A stretch of 64,000 nucleotides of DNA from a bacterium (GTDB lineage: Bacteria; 4484-113; JAGGVC01), in assembly GCA_039961635.1 (NCBI GenBank), contig JABRWB010000032.1, positions 19,955-83,954 of the forward strand. The letters run 5' to 3'. Positions 57,600 to 64,000 of the stretch are shown piece by piece. Below the pieces are notes generated by a model, which saw nothing but the letters and a program-made list of their open reading frames with translations, was not told the origin of the DNA and ran no database searches. Position 1 is the stretch's first letter, and each line of letters starts with the position of its first letter. The position numbers and the translations under genes were made by a program.

Positions 57600-59492
57600 C
57601 TAACCTCTTCCCGCATGCCCGTGGGCTATGCCGGATAAATCGGGATAAGCGTTCATCGCCTTGGTCCACTTGAGAATCGCCGCAACCTGGCCCGCGCGAT
57701 CCTTCGGCAAAACGAGCGGCCTGCCGCGCGTATCCAGGACAAGTCCTACTACTCCGCCAAGCACCTTGGTCTTGTGAGCGCGCCCCTTTCCGAATCCAAG
57801 GTCGAAGTTCCTGGCGGGTACCGCTTCAACTTCGGCTTCTTCACCAACTCCCAGCGGGAACAGCAAAAGCTCGCCGGCAGGCAAATCGCCCGCTTCCTCG
57901 CGCCCGTCGGGGAACTTGATGCGGTACGACAGGCACTTCTCGCCGGGCTTGGCCTCGCCCGAAGGGACGATGGCCGTGCCCAAATATATCATGCAATCCC
58001 TGTTGAACACCTCCACCGCGGCGCGCTCGTGAACCGTTGAAAGAACGCCCAAGTGCGGCATCATGAATATGCTGTCCACGGCGAGCGCCGTGAATCCTTC
58101 CGGTTGAAAAGCGTCAAGGAGCATCAGCATGCTCTGGTTGCGCCGCGGCGCGTGGGACAACACTCCTCCCGAGCCGACCAGCAGGTTCAAATCCATCATC
58201 TTTATCAACGTGTCTCCGGATGCTTCCTGGCTGAACGCGTCCGAAATGCTTCGCGCCTGCTGGACGCCTTTTAATCCCACCGCCAGCGACTTGTGTTGCT
58301 CGAACGCGAGCCGCAGTGCTTCGCGGGCGAGCGCGTGTTCGATGACAAGCTCCTCCAGCATTTGAGGGATGGTGGTCGGGCGGATCATCTTGTTCTTGAT
58401 GCGGTTGCGGAGGTCCAGCTCGTCAATGTCGAACGGCACCCACCGCATTACATTTTCGAATCCGGCCTCGGCCATAACGTTTGACACCGAATAGCTCATT
58501 CCGAGATTGGCGGACACGCTTCGATTGAATACGCGCTGGTTTTCAACCTTGAAATCGCTGAATACATCCGTCGTGGCGCCGCCTATGTCAACGCCGATCA
58601 CGTTCTTGTTTTCCACGGAAGCGATGCGCTGAATGATTACGCCCATCGCGCCAGGCGTCGGCATAACCGGTGCGTTCACCCACTTGAGCAGCTTGTCGTA
58701 GCCTGGCGCCTGCGCCATCACGTGTTCTTCGAACAAATCCTGAATTTTCTGGCGCGCCGGAAACAGATTCTCCCTTTCCAAAGTGGGGCGGATGTTCTCC
58801 GCGATGGTCAGCGCGGTTTTGCCGCCCAGCACCTTGCTTACGTTCTCCCGCGCGTCGGTGTTGCCCGCGTAAATAACCGGCAGTTGGTAGCTGTGGCCGA
58901 GGCGCGGCTTGGGATCGGCGGAGGCGATAAGCTCCGCCATTTCGACGACGTGGCTGATCGTGCCGCCGTCCACGCCGCCGGACATCAAAATCATATCCGG
59001 ACGAAGCCTGCGGATGCGGTCTATCCTTTCGTGCGGAAGCCGCTTGTCGTTCGACGCAAGTACGTCCATCACGATCGCGCCCGCGCCCAGCGCCGCGCGC
59101 TGCGCGCTTTCGCCGGTCATCGTAAGAACGACGCCGGCCACCATCATCTGCAGTCCTCCGCCCGCGCTTGATGTCGAAATGTACGCGTCTATTCCGACTT
59201 TTTCGCCGTCGCGCGACGGATAAATGAACGGCGCTTCCGTCGCGTCGAAATTCTTGTTGGGATCGAGAATTTTCCTTCCGGAAAGCTCTTCCAGTTCCTG
59301 GATCGAATTGAGAACGCCCTTCGTAACATCTTCGAAAGGCGCTTCCACGGTGGTCGGCGCTTCGCCCCTGAAAGTCTGGCGATAGCAGTTTTCTTCCGGT
59401 ACGAATTCGATGAGTATCGCTTTGGTGGTGGTCGAGCCGCAGTCTGTTGCGACTATCACCTTGATTTTCTCATCGGACTTGTGCTGCTCCAT
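57600..59492 (-). CDS. MutL/GlmL-family ASKHA ATPase
   Basis: A 630-residue protein of the MutL (GlmL) family, known as the gene product encoded with adenosylcobalamin-dependent glutamate mutase and thought to be a reactivating ATPase. The actin-like fold shows two phosphate loops: VATDCGSTTTKAIL near residue 14 and VIGVDIGGATTDVFS near residue 300, plus ILMSGGVDGGT and LLVGSGGVLSHAPR. No glutamate mutase subunit (mutS/glmS or mutE/glmE) is in the window; the neighbours are membrane proteins, so its client is probably something else. ATG 59492 has GAGGAG upstream; GTG 59510 would overlap the previous gene. Confidence 0.85.
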   Translation of the reverse strand: MEQHKSDEKIKVIVATDCGSTTTKAILIEFVPEENCYRQTFRGEAPTTVEAPFEDVTKGVLNSIQELEELSGRKILDPNKNFDATEAPFIYPSRDGEKVGIDAYISTSSAGGGLQMMVAGVVLTMTGESAQRAALGAGAIVMDVLASNDKRLPHERIDRIRRLRPDMILMSGGVDGGTISHVVEMAELIASADPKPRLGHSYQLPVIYAGNTDARENVSKVLGGKTALTIAENIRPTLERENLFPARQKIQDLFEEHVMAQAPGYDKLLKWVNAPVMPTPGAMGVIIQRIASVENKNVIGVDIGGATTDVFSDFKVENQRVFNRSVSANLGMSYSVSNVMAEAGFENVMRWVPFDIDELDLRNRIKNKMIRPTTIPQMLEELVIEHALAREALRLAFEQHKSLAVGLKGVQQARSISDAFSQEASGDTLIKMMDLNLLVGSGGVLSHAPRRNQSMLMLLDAFQPEGFTALAVDSIFMMPHLGVLSTVHERAAVEVFNRDCMIYLGTAIVPSGEAKPGEKCLSYRIKFPDGREEAGDLPAGELLLFPLGVGEEAEVEAVPARNFDLGFGKGRAHKTKVLGGVVGLVLDTRGRPLVLPKDRAGQVAAILKWTKAMNAYPDLSGIAHGHAGRG

Positions 59493-59499
59493 CAACTCC

Positions 59500-59889
59500 T
59501 CACTTATCACCGTTGGTATTTTCGAGCGGCGCGCGCTCGGCGCGCTTTCGCTCGTTCATCCGCTCTTCGATGTACTCGATAAGAAAATTCACGCTTGCGC
59601 GCTTTTCGAACGCTTCTTGGACGCTTACCCAAAACGTGTCGTCCGTAATGATGCCGACGAACGGTTTGAGCATCACCATTACCTGGCTGCCGAGAAAATT
59701 CATCGGCCTAAGCGATTCGAGCGCCATAATGGCGGGCACTTCCATTCGCCTGGAGACGACCAAATCGCCTACGCGCATCAGCGCGGCCTCGTCGGATTCG
59801 GACAGCGGCGGCTCGGCGTATCCGATGCCGAAAGCATATTTGAATCCTTCAATCCAGGACGCCCGTTTTTTTGTGCCTGCCGCCGACAA
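59500..59889 (-). CDS. Hypothetical protein encoded before the MutL-family ATPase
   Basis: A 129-residue soluble protein (KYAFGIGYAEPPLSESDE, then EVPAIMALESLRPMNFLGSQ and TDDTFWVSVQEAFEKRASVNF), mostly helical, with a charged C-terminus. No family recognised. It starts at TTG 59889 after GAGGAG and stops 7 bases before the ATPase ATG, so the two products may work together. Absence of membrane segments suggests a cytosolic adaptor, which is inference. Confidence 0.65.
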   Translation of the reverse strand: MSAAGTKKRASWIEGFKYAFGIGYAEPPLSESDEAALMRVGDLVVSRRMEVPAIMALESLRPMNFLGSQVMVMLKPFVGIITDDTFWVSVQEAFEKRASVNFLIEYIEERMNERKRAERAPLENTNGDK

Positions 59890-59910
59890 TAGCTCCTCGA
59901 CTAGTCCGGG

Positions 59911-60357
59911 TCACGCCCGGTTCCTTACAACTTTCAGCTTGCGACCGATGAATTCGATTACTTCCGCCTGCTCCTTGGCGCCCTTGGCGAACCGCATGAA
60001 GCATCCGCGGTAGTGGTCGAGCCTGCTGTCCACCTCCATCGTCTTAAGCTGCAGCCCCACCTCGTCGTAAACGCAACGAGTATAGTGACTCCACGGCTTG
60101 AAGCTGGACCTTATCCGCCCGTGGAATACGGAAACGCCCTCATCGGTCAGCTCGTAAGTGATAGGTACAAAATACGGCAGGGTCATGAGGACGAGCAGAA
60201 GCGCCGAAAGACCCGTCCACCACCACCTGGCCGTATCGGAGGTGAAGTATACCACGGCGGAAAACGCTGCAATTAATAAGATGAGCGCGCCGAACTTAAA
60301 CGGCTCCTGAAGCCGGGGATTGAACGTCCAGCTTAACTTGTTTTCTTGTGCTACCAT
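59911..60357 (-). CDS. Small membrane protein with a PH-like domain
   Basis: A 148-residue protein with two membrane segments (about 20-38 and 45-65) followed by a cytosolic beta-rich domain (YELTDEGVSVFHGRIRSSFKPWSHYTRCVY) similar to bacterial PH domains of the YdbS/bPH type. It is the first gene of the minus-strand block. Function unknown. The ATG has only a weak Shine-Dalgarno sequence; a TAAAAA -10-like element lies at 60388-60393. Confidence 0.7.
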   Translation of the reverse strand: MVAQENKLSWTFNPRLQEPFKFGALILLIAAFSAVVYFTSDTARWWWTGLSALLLVLMTLPYFVPITYELTDEGVSVFHGRIRSSFKPWSHYTRCVYDEVGLQLKTMEVDSRLDHYRGCFMRFAKGAKEQAEVIEFIGRKLKVVRNRA

Positions 60358-60487
60358 AACGCCGCCGTTTTCCCGGAGGGACGGACATTTTTACCATCCG
60401 GGACAAACCGGCGCAAGCCGAGGCGGATACGCGTGAAAGTAGCTTTATAGCGTCCGCGAGAGGTTTTTGTCGCTCCGAAGGTGTGCA

Positions 60488-62983
60488 ATGCGGGATTTGC
60501 CTGACCGTTACGACCCCGCCGAGGCCGAAGCCCGGTGGCAGAAACACTGGGAGGAGAAGGGTATTTACCGCTTCGACCCCACGGCGCCGCGCGAGCGGAT
60601 TTACTCGATTGACACTCCGCCGCCCACGGTCTCCGGCCTGCTGCATCTGGGCCACATCTACAGCTACACGCAAATGGACATCATCGCGCGGTACCAGAAG
60701 CTGCGCGGCAAGGTCGTTTTTTACCCGTTCGGATTCGACGACAACGGCCTTCCCACAGAGCGGATGGTCGAGCGCGCGCGCGACGTCCGAGCGCAAAGCA
60801 TGCCTCGCGAGGATTTCATCAAGCTCTGCCTTGAAGTGACAAAGGACGCCGAAGCCGAATTCAAGGACATGTGGCAGCGCATGGGCCTTTCGGTGGACTG
60901 GAATCTCGAATACTCCACGATAAACCGCGTCAGCCGCCGCGTCGCGCAGCAAAGTTTCATTGACCTTTACAAGAAAGGCCACATTTACCGCCGCGAAGAG
61001 CCGGCAATCTGGGACGTGGACAACCGCACCGCGCTCGCCCAGGCCGAAATCGAAGACCGCGAGTTCGATTCGACCTTCAACGACATCCTTTTCACGTTCG
61101 AAGATGGAACGAAGGTCGCAATTGCGACGACGCGCCCGGAGCTATTGCCGGCTTGCGTTGCGGTGCTCTGCCATCCCGAGGACGACCGCTACCGCCGCTA
61201 TGTCGGGGGGAAAATCAAAACTCCGCATTTCGACCTTTGGGTGCCTGTTCTCACCGATCCGCTCGTCGATCCCGAAAAGGGAACCGGCATCGTAATGTGC
61301 TGCACGTTCGGCGACACCGTGGACATCGAATGGTGGAAGCGCTACAACCTCGAAACCCGCGTCGCGATAACTCCCGACGGCAGGCTGAACGAACTTGCGG
61401 GCGAGTTCGCGGGGCTGAAACTCGAAGCCGGGCGCAAGGCGATTATCGAAAAGTTGAAGGAAGAGAACCTGCTGACGAAGCAGGAGAAGATCACGCATAT
61501 GGTCAAGTGCGGCGAGAAGAGCCACGCTCCGGTCGAGTACATCATCACCGAGCAGTGGTTCATCCGCATCCTCGACAAGAAGGAAGAGCTGATCCGCCGC
61601 GCACGCGAAATAAAATGGTGGCCGGAGTTTATGTGGGTGCGCTACCAGCACTGGGTGGAGAATCTTGGCTGGGACTGGTGCATCAGCCGCCAGCGGTTCT
61701 ACGGCGTCCCGTTCCCGGTCTGGTACGCGCCGGACGGAAGCGTGATACTCGCCGACCCCGCCGACCTGCCGGTTGACCCGACGGTGGACCTGCCTCGCGG
61801 CCCTCTTCCCTGCAGGCCGGAGGAACTGACGCCCGAAACCGACGTGATGGACACCTGGATGACCAGCTCCTGCACCCCGCAGCTCGCGTCCGGCTGGCTG
61901 GAAAACCCGGAGCTGTTTGCGAAGATTTTCCCGATGAGCCTGCGCCCGCAGGCGCACGACATAATCCGCACCTGGGCGTTCTACACGATCGTGAAGGGAT
62001 TGCTTCACGAAGACAAAATGCCTTGGGAAAACGTCTTCATCAGCGGCCACGCGCTCGATCCCGCCAAGAAAAAGATGTCCAAGTCCAAGGGCAATGTGGT
62101 GACGCCGCGCGAGTACGTTGACAAATACGGCGCCGACGTGCTGCGCTATTGGACTTCCACCGCAAAGCTGGGGCTGGACAGTTCGTTCAATGACAAGGCG
62201 CTTTCGCTCGGAAAGAGGCTGCTTACGAAAATCTTCAACGCGAGCAAGTTCGCCCACGGCCACATTGCCGATTTCGACGGCTCGAAGCCTGGTTCGCTTC
62301 ATATCACCGACCGCTGGCTGCTCTCCAAGCTCGGACGCGTGGTGGAAACCGCGACAATAGCTTACGACGAGTACGAATTCTGCGACGCGCGAAGCGCTGT
62401 CGAGGATTTCTTCTGGGCCGAATTCTGCGACAATTACCTCGAGCTCGCAAAAGGCCGGCTCTACGGCGATTCGGAAGAGGGCAGGGCGCTGCGCCCCAGC
62501 GCGCAGTTCACGCTTTACCATTCACTACTCACGATTCTGAAGATGTTTGCGCCGACGCTCCCGCATGTCACGGAGGAAGTTTTCTCTTGGATGTACGCGG
62601 AAAGGCTCGGCATCGCAAGCATTCACCTCACGCCCTGGCCGGTCGCGGCGGATTTCCCGCGTGACGATGATGCCGAAGCGCTCGGCGACCTTGCCGTCGA
62701 ACTTCTCGCGGGCGTGCGCAAGATCAAAAGCGAGTTGAATGTCTCGATCAAGCGCCCGGTGGCGAAACTCTCGATCGCTCCCGCCGGGCTGCGTCCGCCC
62801 GACGCCGCGCTTTTCGAACGTCTCAAGGCGGACGATTCCCGCGTCCTCCTCGATTTCATGAACGCGGCGAACGTACAATCCGTCGAATTCGCGTCTTCAG
62901 CCGGGGAGCTTTCCGGCCCGGTCGAATCGCCGCAAGGCGCTTTTTTGCTCGCTGCGGAGCTCGCTGCGCCGGAGCAGCCTTAA
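60488..62983 (+). CDS. valS: Valyl-tRNA synthetase, archaeal type
   Basis: An 831-residue class I aminoacyl-tRNA synthetase charging tRNA-Val. The HIGH motif reads HLGH (53-56) and the KMSKS motif is at 529-533; an editing domain lies between. The stretch SIDTPPPTVSG, the segment FYPFGFDDNGLPTER (where bacterial enzymes have a TDHAGIATQ-type sequence) and lack of the long C-terminal coiled coil mark it as the archaeal-type form known from Archaea and a few bacteria such as Rickettsia. GAAGGTG precedes ATG 60488. No cotranscribed neighbour. Confidence 0.92.
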   Translation: MRDLPDRYDPAEAEARWQKHWEEKGIYRFDPTAPRERIYSIDTPPPTVSGLLHLGHIYSYTQMDIIARYQKLRGKVVFYPFGFDDNGLPTERMVERARDVRAQSMPREDFIKLCLEVTKDAEAEFKDMWQRMGLSVDWNLEYSTINRVSRRVAQQSFIDLYKKGHIYRREEPAIWDVDNRTALAQAEIEDREFDSTFNDILFTFEDGTKVAIATTRPELLPACVAVLCHPEDDRYRRYVGGKIKTPHFDLWVPVLTDPLVDPEKGTGIVMCCTFGDTVDIEWWKRYNLETRVAITPDGRLNELAGEFAGLKLEAGRKAIIEKLKEENLLTKQEKITHMVKCGEKSHAPVEYIITEQWFIRILDKKEELIRRAREIKWWPEFMWVRYQHWVENLGWDWCISRQRFYGVPFPVWYAPDGSVILADPADLPVDPTVDLPRGPLPCRPEELTPETDVMDTWMTSSCTPQLASGWLENPELFAKIFPMSLRPQAHDIIRTWAFYTIVKGLLHEDKMPWENVFISGHALDPAKKKMSKSKGNVVTPREYVDKYGADVLRYWTSTAKLGLDSSFNDKALSLGKRLLTKIFNASKFAHGHIADFDGSKPGSLHITDRWLLSKLGRVVETATIAYDEYEFCDARSAVEDFFWAEFCDNYLELAKGRLYGDSEEGRALRPSAQFTLYHSLLTILKMFAPTLPHVTEEVFSWMYAERLGIASIHLTPWPVAADFPRDDDAEALGDLAVELLAGVRKIKSELNVSIKRPVAKLSIAPAGLRPPDAALFERLKADDSRVLLDFMNAANVQSVEFASSAGELSGPVESPQGAFLLAAELAAPEQP

Positions 62984-63027
62984 CCGCCGGAAATCGGAAA
63001 GCGGACTCCGGCAATACATCCAAGAGG

Positions 63028-63033
63028 TATAAT
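63028..63033 (+). promoter_or_regulatory. -10 element of the final lipoprotein pair
   Basis: TATAAT, 7 bases before ATG 63041; implies a leaderless start. Confidence 0.55.
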
Positions 63034-63040
63034 CGAATCC

Positions 63041-63664
63041 ATGTGCAGGTTTCTCCGTTACGCGGCCTTCGCGGCCGTGATGATTTTGGCTTTTTCGATT
63101 TCCGGCTGCGCGAAGCCGGAGGAAAAGCTCAAGTCGCGCGCGGCCGAATACTACAACTACCTTACGGGCGCTTCCGACACGATCGGCGGCGAATTTGCCA
63201 GCCCCGCGCTGAACGCCTCCATGGACGACCAAACCAGGAAGCTGAAACAAAAAGCGCTCGAGGAGCTTCGCAAGGCGCGCTTGGAAAACATGAAGAAATC
63301 CGGCAAAACCGCCACGACCGTAGCCAAGGAGCAGGTGCAAGTCGCCGTCGAAAACAATTTCGCGATAACCACGCTGCCCGATGTCATGGAGCCGCCCATC
63401 GTCCGCCAGGCGGTGCGATGGGTTTATGACGGCGGCCAGTGGTACATCTACTCGGGCGACCGCTCCGAGGTGGAAAAATACGGCCAGTTTCCGGATTCGC
63501 TCGTTACCAAGTCGCTGAATCCCGGCGCCGCGCTCGGCTCCGGCGAGCTGCGCGAACGGCTGAAGGAAAACGTGAAGGAGCGGGTCGACGAAGCAAAAGA
63601 AAAAATCGAGGAGCGCCGAGAGGGCAAAGCCGGGGGGGATTCCGGTAAGGAGGAAGGGGCATGA
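63041..63664 (+). CDS. Lipoprotein of unknown function
   Basis: A 207-residue lipoprotein: signal MCRFLRYAAFAAVMILAFSI then lipobox ISGC. The mature part is helical and charged, with a small conserved-looking core (AAEYYNYLTG to RWVYDGGQWYIYSGD) reminiscent of a DUF4878/NTF2-like lipoprotein fold, and a coiled, Lys/Glu-rich tail (about 165-205). No firm family. Its stop codon overlaps the next start by ATGA, so the two lipoproteins are co-translated. Confidence 0.75.
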   Translation: MCRFLRYAAFAAVMILAFSISGCAKPEEKLKSRAAEYYNYLTGASDTIGGEFASPALNASMDDQTRKLKQKALEELRKARLENMKKSGKTATTVAKEQVQVAVENNFAITTLPDVMEPPIVRQAVRWVYDGGQWYIYSGDRSEVEKYGQFPDSLVTKSLNPGAALGSGELRERLKENVKERVDEAKEKIEERREGKAGGDSGKEEGA

Positions 63665-64000
63665 GCGGATTCTGGGGAGAAACGGGAATAGGCCGCGCGC
63701 GGGCCGCTGGACTTCGGCTGACGGTATGCATCGCGCTGGCCCTCGCGGCGTCGCTTGGGCTTTCCGGCTGCAAGGCCAAGGAAAACTCGATCAAGGCGGA
63801 GGCCGTCGTCCTCGTGACGCAGGTCAAACAGGCGAAGGGTCCGGCGGAGCTTATCGTTTACGCAAGCCCCGCGTTCCAGCACGCGGCAATCAAGGCGGGC
63901 GAGACGCTGGGCCTGACCGCGGACAAGCTACTGCCGCTGACGAGCTTCCCGCTGAACATCCAGCGCGCGGTGACGCTGCCGGAAGCCGAGGAGCTTGCGG
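63661..64000 (+). CDS. Lipoprotein, partial at the window end
   Basis: The first 113 codons of a lipoprotein gene that runs off the window. A long signal region (about residues 15-37) ends at the lipobox LSGC, followed by KAKENSIKAEAVV. The remainder (VTQVKQAKGPAELIVYASPA) looks like a folded extracytoplasmic domain, but too little is present to assign a family. Coupled to the preceding lipoprotein gene by an ATGA overlap. Confidence 0.7.
   Translation, partial: MSGFWGETGIGRARAAGLRLTVCIALALAASLGLSGCKAKENSIKAEAVVLVTQVKQAKGPAELIVYASPAFQHAAIKAGETLGLTADKLLPLTSFPLNIQRAVTLPEAEELA

Noticed and set aside
61142..62521. Minus-strand open frame opposite valS
   Set aside because: Shadow of a complete synthetase gene.
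1..64000. CRISPR array, insertion sequence, integrase, prophage or rRNA operon
   Set aside because: No regularly spaced direct repeats, transposase or integrase motifs, or rRNA-like sequence seen.

Overview
The window is a dense bacterial chromosome segment (high G+C overall, about one gene per kilobase, no rRNA, tRNA, CRISPR array or insertion sequence recognised). The peptidoglycan is probably of the meso-diaminopimelate type, because MurE carries a DNPR motif. The division cluster combines FtsA, FtsZ and SepF with DUF881 and a DUF1290 small basic protein, and RNase J follows it. That mix is typical of Terrabacteria-side lineages (Firmicutes, Actinobacteria, Armatimonadota, Chloroflexota and related candidate phyla). 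Many lipoproteins, FG-GAP/VCBS and PKD-like surface proteins and several unnamed membrane proteins suggest an uncultured candidate-phylum bacterium. The sequence alone does not allow a firm name.

Layout. 1-2026: an O6-methylguanine-DNA methyltransferase-family gene diverges from a pyrimidine-nucleoside phosphorylase gene. 2377-21382: one long plus-strand division and cell-wall (dcw) cluster, mraZ-rsmH-ftsL-like-ftsI-murE-murF-mraY-murD-ftsW-murC-ddl-ftsQ-DUF881-sbp-ftsA-ftsZ-yggS-sepF, with many stop/start overlaps; murG and murB are absent. It continues into RNase J, uppP and an undecaprenyl-phosphate sugar transferase, the last preceded by a hairpin-rich non-coding stretch. 25991-38153: minus-strand genes for a LarA-family racemase, a zinc-ribbon membrane metalloprotease, a TPR-AAA ATPase, an L,D-transpeptidase, cytidine deaminase, an acidic repeat protein, two uncharacterised proteins and a 1,230-residue FG-GAP/UnbV lipoprotein. 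38272-49009: plsY, small lipoproteins, an AT-rich island with a subtilisin-like protease and two duplicated PKD-like lipoproteins, a UvrD-type helicase, a polyprenyl diphosphate synthase, a PIN-domain toxin-like pair, NAD synthetase and RsmD.

49188-60357 holds a secreted penicillin-acylase-family enzyme and then the most interesting block: eight co-directional genes for membrane proteins, a DUF6754-like protein, a KOW/barrel protein and a MutL/GlmL-family ASKHA ATPase without any glutamate mutase. I infer an uncharacterised envelope complex. The window closes with an archaeal-type valyl-tRNA synthetase and two lipoprotein genes, the last cut by the window end.

A recurrent regulatory feature is a TATAAT-like -10 element 5 to 8 bases upstream of the start codon (usually GTG) of twelve genes on both strands, which implies leaderless mRNAs. 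Genes inside operons instead carry ordinary Shine-Dalgarno sequences.
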